A DNA stretch of 64,000 nucleotides from assembly GCA_034008185.1 (NCBI GenBank), contig CM067086.1, positions 10,106,507-10,170,506 of the forward strand. The letters are read 5' to 3'. A program made the translations under genes and the position numbers. This document shows positions 22,271 to 33,789 of the stretch, piece by piece (the first letter of the stretch is position 1; every line of letters begins with the position of its first letter). The notes beneath the pieces were generated by a model. It searched no databases, was not told the DNA's origin, and saw nothing but the letters and a program-made list of their open reading frames with translations. This stretch comes from Gorsachius magnificus (taxonomy: Eukaryota; Chordata; Aves; Pelecaniformes; Ardeidae).

Positions 22271-24165
22271 AGGGAGAGGATATGACATGTATGGGGGTGG
22301 GGAGGTCCCCTGAGCTCAGCCATACTTCACTCATGTAAAAGACAAAAAGTTTGTTGAAACAGGCAGATGTGGAAAATTCCAAATTTTGAATTTTTCTGTT
22401 TTGCAGGCATTTAAATGGATCACATCAATTCTTAAATAAGTTTTCAAAGCATTAAACTTCCAATCACACCTTTCTATCATTTTCTACCTTTGAGGCACTG
22501 AATACAAATATCTGACTGGTGTCCAGCGAATACAGATAACTGAACACTAGCCAGAGATCTTTCCCTTCTCTCTTTTTCTGTGTTTCCTATTTTACCTTTT
22601 GCTCTTGTGTCGTGTTCCAAAAACCCTTCTCTTCTGGAGAGATCAGAGGAGATGAGAAAGAGTGAAATTGTAACGTCTGTGACTTTCCAAAACTGGGGAA
22701 AAAATAAGCCAAAACATTAACGATATTTGAGAAAAGTAATTTCCTCACTTTAAAGGGGTTTGGCACATTTTCAGTGGAAAGGGGGATTTTTTTTTTTTTC
22801 ATCCTTTCTTCTTTCATGTAATTTCATTTAATTTAAATATATTTCCCTCCTTAACTTTTTGCAGAAAGAAAGAAGCCCAGAAGAGTAAAACAGCTAGAGA
22901 AAATAGAATTTCTCCGGATATTAAAAGAGCCACATACATTTCAATAACTTTTTTTTTTTCCTTGAAAATTTGAAATAAAGCCCTGGCCCCACACACACAT
23001 CATGAGAAAATGCAGCCAATTAAACTTGGTTCTATTTGACTATCCTTGATAATAATAACAGAGGCTTCTGGATCTTGCAAACGGACTCCGACACCCGTTA
23101 TTGGGGTGACTGCAGCCAGAGGGGAACACATCTTGTCTATCTTGAGGTAACAAACTGCTTTCCTCTGTCATGGCAGAAAATAAGGAAGGCAGGTTCTTAC
23201 TCCCAGGCATGTAGCACCGTTACATGTCCTGGACAGTATGGAAGATCTGCCTGTATCCTTCAAACCTGTGCATAGATGGCATGAAGATCACTGCCCCACA
23301 GATGAGTTGCTATTTGTCAGACAGAGCCACCTAAGTGTGCCTAGAAAATGCCTGGGCTGCCTAATCATCAGCTGCTCTTAACTACGGTAGTTCCACAGAA
23401 ATCAATTCCCAGATCTGTCCTCGGAGTTTAAATGCTGGCCACCTGGCTGATAGTCTTGCAAGTAATAAAATAATTCAAACAGGTCAAGTTACCAACTCAG
23501 AAACTCAGTGAGCGTTTTTTTTGCTTCCTGCCATGGAGAGGAAAATTTCCAGTCTCCATTCAGAATTGGCCATCATTATTAAATGCACACATGGATGGGC
23601 TTTTTGGCCATGATATAAATGACTTAAAGCTGTGATTCAAATAGGTCTATAAAGTGCTTCTATGATGTTCCTCTCCCTTCTTTTTTCCTTTTTTTGAAAC
23701 TGTCTCTGCTCCACTGTTCTTTGTAGAGAAAAGCCCTTGAAAATCACCCTTCTTAAGGTGTAAACTTGGTGACTGTACATTATAGTTAAACATTTGATTT
23801 GTTATAGGCTAGAAAAATAGAGAACTTGAAATCTCTTCATGGTGTATTAAAGGTCACACAATTATAATAAAATCTTGCTCCAGCAGCTCCAGTCACAGAC
23901 AAAATCAGTCTCAAATTTCCAGCGAACAATGCAGTCCCCACAGAGTTTCAGCTTCCCCGGGAAATCAGGGTATCTCAGGCTGTGTTGACTTTAAGGATGT
24001 CCTGAATGCCCATCGTAAAAAACGTGTTACTCAACAGTCACAGCTCTTGCGGGGTCCTCTGATTGAAAATACGCTTTTTATTTTACAGCCATTTGGGGCA
24101 TAGCATTTTTCTAGTTTCAGAAACTTAAAAAGCAGCCAGCTCTACTCTGTTTGGGTGAGACGCTT
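22271..24165. other. Non-coding stretch, nothing recognised
   Basis: No gene is recognised. T runs at 22789-22799 and 22949-22958 are simple sequence. 23560-23660 has several homeodomain-like words and might be a small conserved element. The open frame 23036-23275 has no recognisable domain. Confidence 0.5.
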
Positions 24166-24169
24166 CCAG

Positions 24170-24560
24170 CTTGAATGTCATTTCGTAGTATTCCACACAT
24201 CAAAATAAAATAATAGTAATACAGAACAAAAATCTACATCCTCACAATACAAACTAATCTTCCGGCTTCCCATCAAGCGAAACATATTGACAACTGACAA
24301 TAGGCAATTAATAGATTAATGAGCATAGCTCTTATCTGTCTACATTATGAGTTTATCTGGTTGTAACAGGATGAACACAACACGGGCCTGTGCTCACAGG
24401 AGTGCTGTCCCAATAGAAATGAGATCATTGCTGCAAGATATGAATGCAGTATTTTGATTACCAGGTATCGCTCAATGGAACAGAACACCACCCCTCCATC
24501 CCCCTTGCATACTTTATTCTATACATTTTTAAATTATTCAAGGGCAACGAACAGAATATA
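24170..24560. promoter_or_regulatory. Candidate conserved non-coding element
   Basis: AT-rich, repeat-free and motif-dense. It includes CAATTAATAGATTAATGAG (24305-24323), a close tandem of TAAT homeodomain cores, plus GATAATAA-like and ACAATAG words. CpGs are sparse but intact. It has no open frame of note. The texture resembles an enhancer core. No alignment is available to confirm it. Confidence 0.4.
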
Positions 24561-24569
24561 ATTTACTAG

Positions 24570-25033
24570 ATAGAGAATTAGAGGGAAAGGTTTTACGGAA
24601 GCAGGAGAGATTAGGTTTTGATCCAGGGTTAAGAAGACAGCCTCTGGCACACACAGAATCTGTCAAGATAGGTGATGGAACGTTAAAAAAAAAAAACAAC
24701 CCACACCTTTCCACCTAAAACTGAGCCTAAACCCAGTGATGTCTGCAGCGCTAAATAATAAAATTATCTTTAAGAATCCTTTGATAACCCAAGTAAAAAA
24801 GTCAGACATACAAACTAGTTTTTCCATGGGTCTAACTCCAAAAAATGGGGCTGTTATTTCTGACAGTGGTAAGCTCATTCCCACCATGGACAAATTTTAT
24901 CTGCAGCAGCACAGAGGTGCACTAGGGGATGCCATGCTTCGCATGAAACCTGTGGCAAGGCTGTCTTTCCAAACGACCAAAGTAGGAAGGTGAACAAGGT
25001 ATGAATTTGGGGAGCCAGAGTACCATTATGGTA
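24570..25033. other. Non-coding flank of CR1 copy B
   Basis: Unique sequence ending at the CR1 5' truncation point near 25034. The 85-codon frame 24736-24993 (+) has no recognisable domain. An A run lies near 24686-24697. Confidence 0.5.
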
Positions 25034-25479
25034 GCATTGGAGCATATCCAGAGAAGGGCAACGGAGCTGGTGAGAGGTCTGGAGCACAAGTCTTATGAGG
25101 AGAGGCTGAGGGAACTGGGGTTGTTTAGTCTTGAGAAGAGGAGGCTGAGGGGAGACCTTATCGCCCTCTACAACTGCCTGAAAGGAGGCCGTAGCAAAGT
25201 GGGTGTTGGTCTCTTCTCCCAAGTAACAAGCAATAGTATGAGAGGAAATGGCCTCAAGTTGTGCCAGGTGAGGTTTAGATTGGACACTAGGAATTTCTTT
25301 ACTGAAAGAATGGTCAAACATTGGAACAGGCTGCCCAGGGAATTGGTCAAGTCCCCATCCCTGGAGGTATTTAAAAGACAGGTAGATGAGATGCTTAGAA
25401 ACATGGGTTAGTAGTGGACAGGTATGGTTGGACTCAATGATCTTAAAGGTCTTTTCCAACCTAAATGATTCTATGATTA
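25034..25479 (+). mobile_element. CR1 LINE, 5'-truncated copy B with intact C-terminal frame
   Basis: Carries the last about 125 codons of CR1 ORF2 uninterrupted, from [10 protein letters not shown] through [20 protein letters not shown], a [12 protein letters not shown] motif and the [16 protein letters not shown] end, with the stop at 25409-25411. The whole readable frame starts at an upstream non-CR1 ATG (25001). The 3' end carries GGTTGGACTCAATGATCTTA and ATGATTCTATGATT. There is no endonuclease or catalytic reverse-transcriptase core, so it cannot move itself. It lacks a short segment present in copy A near the 3' end (around 19007-19030). The long open frame on the opposite strand is a shadow. 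Confidence 0.95.
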
Positions 25480-25639
25480 TCTCAGCTGAATCCTGACGTT
25501 TCTCCCCAGGTCCCTTGTGGTACGCTTGCCAGTAACATACCTCCCCAGCTCTGTGCTTACACGTTCCCTATTTCTGCCACAGGAGGAAGCCAGCTTCACT
25601 CTTCTTGTGCCCAGAGACAAGTTCTGCCCGCATTTCCTT

Positions 25640-25980
25640 GCATGCGTAATCTAAGTTGTCTCAATGGGACTATTTGTACAGGCAAAGTGAATTTGCCCTT
25701 GATAGCATTATAAAGTTTCAAAATAAATATTGTGATGTTTTGTGGGTTGGCAAACACAATCTGCAATTTGTTGTGTGGAAATTATTGTTCTGCTCCAGAA
25801 TTATGCAGGCTTTCATAATGACTAACGACATGAGACAAATGCAGCATGACAGTTGCATGTTGATCATTCTATACAATTTTGCTCATGGGCTATTTATCGG
25901 GTTTCTTTCAGAGCCCAGTGCAGCTAAAAGAAAAACACCAGTGGGTGAACTTTGGATCAGGCTAGACATTATTCCATTGT
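25640..25980. promoter_or_regulatory. Candidate conserved non-coding block
   Basis: AT-rich, CpG-poor sequence between CR1 copy B and ordinary DNA. It has clustered motif-like words such as CATAATGACTAACGACATGA, TGCATGTTGATCATTCTATAC and GCTCATGGGCTATTTAT. A 108-codon frame (25656-25982, +) crosses it but has no recognised domain and no splice signals that fit. The regulatory call is an inference from texture. Confidence 0.3.
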
Positions 25981-25989
25981 AATATGCTC

Positions 25990-28510
25990 CACAATAAGAA
26001 CTGAGGGATTTATTCTGATTTGGACCAAGCCTCCATGTGAAAATGGAGCCATAATGATGCTGATGACAGCCTCCTGGGAATGTCGCTGCGGTGGTCCCAG
26101 GCACTGCTGTCCCAGCTACTCACTACCAGCCTACGCAGAACAACGTGTGCCTCTGCCTCCCCATGTCAGGGCACAGTGTTGGAGGACTGGGGAAGCCTTG
26201 CACGGGTTGTGCTCGGCTGCTGGTAGTTAATTCCAGCAGTGGAGCAGAGGAATAGCTGCAGGCAGGAGCATTTAAACCACAGAAGCAAAAATTGCCAGAG
26301 GACATCTCAAAGCTTCATAACCCTCTTTACACCTGGCCCTCCACTGTTTTAAACAACTATCTTGTTGAAACAGTGGGAAGGGACTCAAAGGCTACTTCTG
26401 CATGTGTCTATCTGGATGACAAAAGGAGCTGTACAAGCCCAGAGAAATACGGTATTATTATATACTGCATTGAAAAGGGAATTCAGTTTGTGTCTCATTT
26501 TTAAGAGCTAATATTCTTTTATCTGATCAAATGGTAAACAGCATTGGTAAATCAAGTTTTGATGGCATATGTATTTGCAAACAAAACTTTGTATTCAACC
26601 TTTTCTAAGATGATCCCACAAATCTGAGTTGATATCCTCTGTGGTCACATTCTTTAAGAGCCTGGAAAATAGAACACCCTCCCATGCACTGCTTTAAACA
26701 ATGTACATGCACTTCTACATTTCCTAATTGAATGGGACCTTCAAGGCACGCAGTGAAAAGCAGCTTTGGAAAATCAGTGTAGAGAGGGACAGAATGTTTT
26801 CCAAATGCTGATTTTATTCTGTTCTTGGGTATTCTATTCCACTGGAAACCAAACTAAAACTTCCCCACTGAGAACTGCAATGTGTCATTCAAACACATCC
26901 CCCAGCAAGGCACTCTGCCTGGGGGATGACGTGTTCATGGATGCCTCTCAGAGCTCCCTGCTACACTAAGCTGAAACTCCTGGGCCCCCCGAGGGGAAAG
27001 GTACAGGCAGCATGGCACAATGACTGCGAGATATTACAGTTCTCTTAAATACATTCCTTCCTTGGGCACTGCCAGCCATCATTTTAGCTGGATGCCTCAG
27101 GACTAGTCTGGTGCAACAGCCTTGTCACCTTGCTTCATCACTCCTCTTCCCAGGATTTGAGACACCGATATGCTGGAAGGCACCACAAAACAACCTGTAC
27201 CATCTCCTGGCAAAACCAAGCCATGAGTGTTCAACGCAGCTTGGTACATTTGCTCCTTATCTCCATGGTAAAAGTGGGAGACAAGTCCCAGGCATTCACC
27301 CCCAGCATTTCTGGGAAAAATCTTCAGTTTTATGGAACAATCTGGGATCTACCTTTTACGGTTTCTGGGGAGAACTGCTGACAGGACTATCAAGAAACAT
27401 CCCCTGCCTGTTTTACTGGGAGATGCATCCTGGATTAGAGGATAGGAAACAAATTTGAGCTGAGCAGCTGTGACTCACTTGTTTCTTTGATACTATGAAA
27501 TGCAGTGTACTGAAAAGATCACTGATGAACTTCGGTGCTTATGGAGAATAACCATAGCACTGAGGAGAGCAGCCCTCTGGTCACAGAAAACTGCTTCAGT
27601 TCTTTAAGCAGGTGATACCCCCTTGCTAAATTTTTCATATGGAAAATTAAAAAAAAAAATCCTCCCGAGCCTGTGTTTGAATGTGTGGACCAAACCTGCC
27701 TCAACAGAGAACAAGGGGAAGAAAAGCAATGATCGAGAGCTGACATCACTGACTGGAGTAAAACTGCTAATAGATGACAGCTTCTGTTGACATAAAATGA
27801 TGGTGCTCCACTGAGGTCAGGGGAAGCAGCAATGTTTTAACTTAGCTAAGAATATCTGGAGACAACTGTTTCTCATTTTTGTGTTATAATGAATACTTTA
27901 CATACTTAAACATTTTCCTGTGAAGGAGTTAATGAAGCCATGCTTAGAACTGTGAACACATTTACAGCCCTTTATCCAGGATACAGGGAAAAATAACGTC
28001 CTTCAAGAAATCAGCTACATGAAGCAACAGGAGCTACTATCCAAAACAGAGAGATAGCAAGGTGTTTTAAGCAGCAGTTGAACCAAATGGTTACTTTCAA
28101 AGCTGGTACTGCAATGCTGAAACAGGCAGGACAAAGGATTTCAGACACACTTAAACATGAGCTGAGGGGAAAAAAAAAAACCAAAATAACAGACAGGAGC
28201 AGACAAGAGTGTTGGCTCAGGGATACTTTAGACCTGATTGCAAATACCTTAACCGCTGTATAATCTTTCCTATGCTCAGGAAAGGCAACAGAACCTCGTG
28301 AATTCTTTGCAAATAAGCAGGATTGCACCACAGGTAGAACCAAACTTGGTATTAATTCCTCCTTTCAATATTGATTTCTGCTGCTCCCTCCCAATCTGGA
28401 AAACCAACTAACAATTCGGCTCCAAAGGAGAGCACATGCAAAAGAATGAAAAGCCAGCTGAAGAGAGCTACACGCACATTCTCCTCTTTCAGCATCAAAG
28501 CACGGCTGTG
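25990..28510. other. Non-coding stretch, nothing recognised
   Basis: No supported gene, RNA or repeat. The frame 27111-27458 (+, 115 codons) overlaps another open frame of the same strand and shows no domain. An A run occurs at 27650-27658. A GGTGCTCCACTGAGGTCAGG word near 27803 may be a trace of an old palindromic repeat but is too short to call. Confidence 0.5.
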
Positions 28511-28514
28511 TTCT

Positions 28515-28690
28515 CCCAACCTCTTTGGCCCTCTGTTTTGGTCTGTAAAATGGAAATAACATTGCAGAAGAGTGTGAGAGTCACAGATCATGAGCCCACT
28601 CAGTGAACTCTGGAAGATGGAGCTCCCTTTCTGGCCTTCAACATTTTTATGTCTGCAGTACCTCCCATATAGCAAGTGCTACTTACATGG
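28515..28690 (+). mobile_element. MIR-like SINE 3' half relic
   Basis: AACCTCTTTGGCCCTCTGTT, then TTGGTCTGTAAAATGGAAAT, corresponds to the MIR core (...CCTCTNTGCCTCAGTTTCCTCATCTGTAAAATGGGGATAA). Further on, CCCATATAGCAAGTGCTA resembles the MIR tail (CATAGTAAGTGCT). The part between is diverged. The call is supported mainly by the core of about 40 bp. Confidence 0.5.
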
Positions 28691-28699
28691 GGAATATCT

Positions 28700-31600
28700 G
28701 TTTTATTTCTATGCACAGAAGCTATTTTCACTTAAAATATTTGCGAAAAGACAGCATTTTCAGATGCATGACTGACAAACCTAATACAAATATAAAGCTT
28801 TTTATAAAATCTCAGACTTTGTGACATGACATCAGCTGTGAATGTAAACCAGCATATAGATGTGATTTGTTGTAACAGCAACAATTTAAAGATCAAATAC
28901 CTTTTCCTATCAGATCCCCCATACTGATTTCTAAGGACCTAACGAAATACAAAGGATGTTTGCAAAGTAGAACGTTTGCATATGCTTCATTAATTAGTTT
29001 GGCAAGGCCTTCAATACCAGAGTTGCATGTATTTTTACATAGGCTTGGGCAATTGGGCTCAGATTTTTCATTATTCATGTTTCTGCACTAGTTGAGCTCT
29101 GCATCATTTCACAAAAAAATAACATACATATACTTAACTGAGCTTGGAATTTGTCATTCTCCTGAGACTTCTGAAAAAATCCTTCTAGAAAAACTTCCAT
29201 TGAACTTGAATGGAATGGGAAAGGTGGTGCATACTTTATCTTGGAGGTCCATCGAAGTCCTACAGTAATACTGTCCCTGTAATCTTGGCATCATGTTTCA
29301 CACTCAGCTTGGTAATTTTTCAGTAGAACTGACTGTGAATTTTCAGATGAAACAACTCAGAGGAGCAAGAGGGCTACAGGGAGGTAAGGAGCAGCACTGA
29401 GAGAAGTGATGCAGCAGCAGACTCTAGAGTCTTCACTCAGATTTAGCTAGCTTCTGAAGTACTGGACTGGCTTGATAGCTTTTTCCATGTAGCTCCAGCC
29501 CAGTTTTCACTTTGGGTTTTATTGCAGGAAAAAGCTATTCAATGCCAGTCACCTGTGGTTGGCAGTACTTAGCATTACCTAGCGGTTCACAAGAGTACTA
29601 TAGACCACCCAAAAGAAACAGATGGAAAAACCCATATAAACAACTATAATGCACCAAACTCCCAAATAAAAGGGCACATCCTCATGCAGAGCCTGTCCTG
29701 CCTCTCCACAAATAATATGATATGCTGAAGAGTCTTCCTACACTTTGGAGATATAAAGGGGAACAGGGAATATTTTGGAAGGGAAGTGCAGAAGGTAAGA
29801 GGGTTGGGGAACTGTCTTCCTTATTTTTACATATTTGTTTTCACCTTCTCACAAACATCAGTGTACATTCATGTACCTTTGTGTGGCATTTCACTCCCTA
29901 GCAAATATCAAATATTCATGAAGAGTTTCTGAAATTAAGACGAACTTGCTCATGGTTTATGTGCTCCCTCTAAGAACACCACATCATTTCAGTCAAGACA
30001 GAAGCAGGGTCTGGACAATATTCTAAAACATAATACATAACATGGTCTGCCTCATCAAATGCATTGCTCCTACTGAAAACCAAGTACCTGTTGGCCTCAA
30101 TACTGCTGACTGTGCACGGCATGCAGCCATTAAATAGAGCCCCCAGCATTTTACTGAGCTTGGACAATCACACTGGACAACGTACCAGATCAATGCGGTA
30201 GATGAGGACAAAGACCAAACAGCTCTGGAGATGTCCTACAGAAGACTAGTAAACAACAGGCCTCCATAGAGAAAGGTGGTAGAAAAATCAAATCACACTG
30301 AAATTTATTAAAGCTTAATGCTGCTTACAAAAATGGCCCAAGGTGAACGATTAATTTCAAACCAGGCCAAATTGAGGAAAAGAAGCTTGATGCACGCACC
30401 AATTTTGTTCCTCAAAGTCAAGAATTGCCTAATCAATAGTACTGCTAAAAGGAGATGGGCGCTCTCAGGGGTACCATTACAAAGAATTGCACTGGGTTTT
30501 AGCCACCTGGCTCCCAACTGCTTTAATAGATATCACACGGCTAAAGCCCGGTCTAAAGCTTTAAAACCTTACCCCTCAGTCTTCCTGAGCATCTACTGCT
30601 GTCAGGTGGCAAATGCGAAACAGCAGGAGGGACTGTGAGGTTTACTCCTGTATTGACCAGTACTAGAACATGCCCAGGAATTTTCACTGCTGTTGCAAGT
30701 GTCAGTTACTGGGTGAAGAAAGGCAAAGCAGGAGAGGGTAAAAGGGGTGAGTGAGAGAAAGTGAAAGAAACTGTACTTAACCCTTCCTCTGTTGATGTGT
30801 TGATAGCAGTCTGCATCAGGTACTCACATTTCTGGGCTAATCCAATCAGCCCTCCTCTTCCATTAGCTAAAAATAAACTAGGACTTTTTAGGTGATGGTC
30901 TGACGGCTCCCCCCACTCCAAATTGTACTCAACATCTTAATGGAAAACCTTCAAGGGGTTTAAAGTTTTAAATCAAATAAAGAAACAGACAAAAGGAGAA
31001 AAATCCAATCAGAGCAGAAAGGGATTGCTTACAGAAGAACTGATTTTCTTTCCATTTTCACCAGCACTGAACTCCACAGGAGCAGTAGCTGGAGAGACAG
31101 AAGGAAGCAGACAAAATGGAAGAAGAAGGAAGAGTTTCTTTCACATTTATATTATGCATAATTTTGCACAAGGAGAGGTGGCATCCTGTCAACAAGGTCT
31201 GGGCCTGATTTGGTTCCTGGCTAACAGTCAGCTACAGGACCGTGAGCATTCTGCTCCATTTCTCAGGCAGCTTACACAGCTCCAGAGCCCTCCAGGGGTG
31301 GGACTGCCCTGGTGGGCCTAGAGGAGAGCAATGGGAGCTGGCCTTGGCAGCAGCCTCCTCATGAGATGTCACCTTGTGGTGGGGCTCTCATAGAACATAC
31401 AACTGCCAAGTAATAGCAACCACTTTTTAAAAGGAAGTGGGAAATACTGTCATGAAGAACAACAAATCAAAATGCTCTGAAGTGGAAGTGGGTGGGGAAA
31501 GGGAATAGAGAAAATATTAAACCAAGGAACTTGGTTTACATAAAACCAAAAAAACCCCCCAAAAAACACTAATGTTGGAACAAAACCTGAGCCACTTAAT

Positions 31601-32290
31601 GATGAGTGGCAAAAAAAAAAAGGACTTGTTTACTATCTACCTTCCTGCCAGCCATTTAGAAGACTGCACATCTAAAGTTTAGAAGGGTAATGATGAGACA
31701 CAGGTTATGAGAGAAGAAAGGAGATGAAAAAATCTTCCCAAAAATAGTAGGTAATTATTATCAACATGCAAAAACTACGAAATCTTTTTTTATATACACA
31801 CAAACCTGAACATATTTCACAGTATGTCCCCTTTCCATTGAACCCAACATACACTGTATGTGCTTTAGAATAATAATTATTAAAAAAACCCAGAATGCCC
31901 CCAGCCAAAGCAAAACTGTATACTGTAAGAAACTGAGAGAACTGAGATTTCTATTGAAATAAAGGAAAGAAGTCTGATAAGACCTGAGTGCATGGAAGAC
32001 AGTACTTGTGGGGCTGATCGAGATCCCATTAATTTGATAAGCTTTGAAGCCAACTATGAGTGTAGGCTCAGCTCATGAGCCACCAAGTATTTGCAAGTGC
32101 TACTGTTATGCTGGCTTTTGCAGTATCTCTCTTCATAGACATTAGAGCCAAACCACATCAGTTCCCCTTAGTTGAGCTGGATTGGCACTTTGGAAATCTT
32201 AGTGCACAGGAAAGGTTTAAATCCTCACATCTGAGGAGTAAGAGCAACATGGAGCTTAGCTACTGGCTAAAAATGTCTCAAGAAAAATGA
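28700..32290. other. Non-coding stretch, nothing recognised
   Basis: No gene or RNA is recognised. Open frames of 60-106 codons occur on both strands without domains. Short A-rich and C-rich tracts occur at 31547-31566 and an A run at 31611-31621. A mildly purine-rich patch lies at 30719-30775. Confidence 0.5.
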
Positions 32291-32294
32291 TGGT

Positions 32295-32586
32295 AGAAAA
32301 AAAAAAAAAAGGGAAGGGAATAGGAGAGAGTATGGGAAACAGTGGAGGGTAATTAAATTAATCAAAAAATAGGGGAAAGCATTAAGGAAACAGAAACAAT
32401 GAGAAACAGAGGAGGGCACTAGAACTCATAAAGGAAAAACAAACAATAGGCATGAGGTATATTGGAGGCAACAGAAGGAAATAGTGAGGTAAAGAGAGGA
32501 AGAAAAGGGAAGGAGGAAAACGGGGAGTGAGGAAAAGGGAGGTAAAGAGAAGGAATTGTACAGGGTAAGGACCAGAAAGAGGAGAA
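32295..32586 (+). repeat. Purine-rich low-complexity tract
   Basis: Begins with a 14-A run (32297-32310) and continues as A/G-rich sequence. It is densest from 32471 to 32586, where GGAAGAAAAGGGAAGGAGG-like words dominate and pyrimidines are rare. Such tracts can form triplex DNA and resist nucleosomes. The antisense Phe/Leu/Ser-rich open frame at 32426-32671 is only the translation of this tract. Confidence 0.8.
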
Positions 32587-32589
32587 CAA

Positions 32590-33780
32590 TCCTAGGGAGC
32601 CTGCTGTGGTAGGTCGCAGAGGAGTTCACAAGCCCATGCACTCCAACTATTTCTTTTTGATTCTGTGTCATTGTCAGGCTTCAGACTGCAGCTGCAAATT
32701 GTTTGTCTGGCAGTTCTGGTAGGTTTGATTCAATAACTCCTATAAGAGGGCAGGCAGGATATCAATGCTGCTTTATTGCCTTTTTCTCTGCCTACAATAG
32801 CAATCCTCCAGTTATACAGTATTATAAAGTACCATCACTGGGGGTTGTATCTCAGCATAGTCACGTCTCATCTTCCTAGGCTATAATAAGCTGGCAAAAG
32901 TAAAAGTCTGAAACTACGTGAGCTTCATGAAATGATTAACATTGAGGCCTAAAGATTGGCGTCAGGGATGGGCACGGAGCAATCAACAGACCCTTACTTC
33001 CCAAATACCACAGTGAGGGGTAGCTACATCCTACAGGATCAGCTCCACCAAAATTTACTTGGTAATCTGTATTAAACCTCACTCCAGCCACTAGTGGACA
33101 AAGGATTAACACTCCAGAAAGCTGCAACCACTGCTGGGGAACAGAAAAAATAACCCATGCAGTCCTGTCACTTGGGTAACTTTTTATGCCTCTCACCAAA
33201 TCCTTTAGATGCAAACTCTTTAAAAATAATCACACAGCAACATTTAATGTAAGATTGGACTGACTGATGTGGATTTACCATTTTTCCTCCTGGTTCCTTC
33301 AGGCCGCGGGGGTGTCCCTCACCAGGCTGACATAGAGAAATTTTCCCAGCCTTGAGTGTGCATGATCTGTCAATAAAAAGAGGCTTTCAGTTACACAATG
33401 CTGTCAAATAGCACCTTTTACAAACACTAAATTCAAGTTAAAAATGTCACAGCAAAAGAGGAAAATCACCACAGAGAAAACTGCCTGTGAGGCATTTTAT
33501 TGGTGCGTCTTTTAAAAAAGAAAAATTCCTGGCACTTTGTTCTGGTTAAAGCCACACAAATCAGAACAGAACTTGTCATTTGGACCCAGTCATTACAAAT
33601 ATTGGGAGTGGCTGAACAGGAAGAGACCTATTTTGTCTGCTTAAACTTTGTCTCGCATATAGACACACATATATAATAATCCCTGTTTCACTGTAAAAAT
33701 CGTAGGTGGATGTCTTTAAGGTTGTGTTTAGAAATCATTGTGACTTTACATTGCAGTTTATTCCATTTATTTCCATCCTT
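32590..33780. other. Non-coding stretch, nothing recognised
   Basis: No gene or repeat is recognised. 33470-33600 is AT-rich with words such as CACACAAATCAGAACAGAAC but is too small to call an element. Confidence 0.45.
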
Positions 33781-33789
33781 TTAAGTCAC

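Noticed and set aside
24875..25459. 194-codon open frame on the - strand
   Set aside because: It is the antisense translation of CR1 copy B. The sense strand carries the known CR1 ORF2 C-terminus.
29190..29222. TTCCATTGAACTTGAATGGA symmetric word like the core of old palindromic repeats
   Set aside because: Flanking arms cannot be found, so it may be coincidence.
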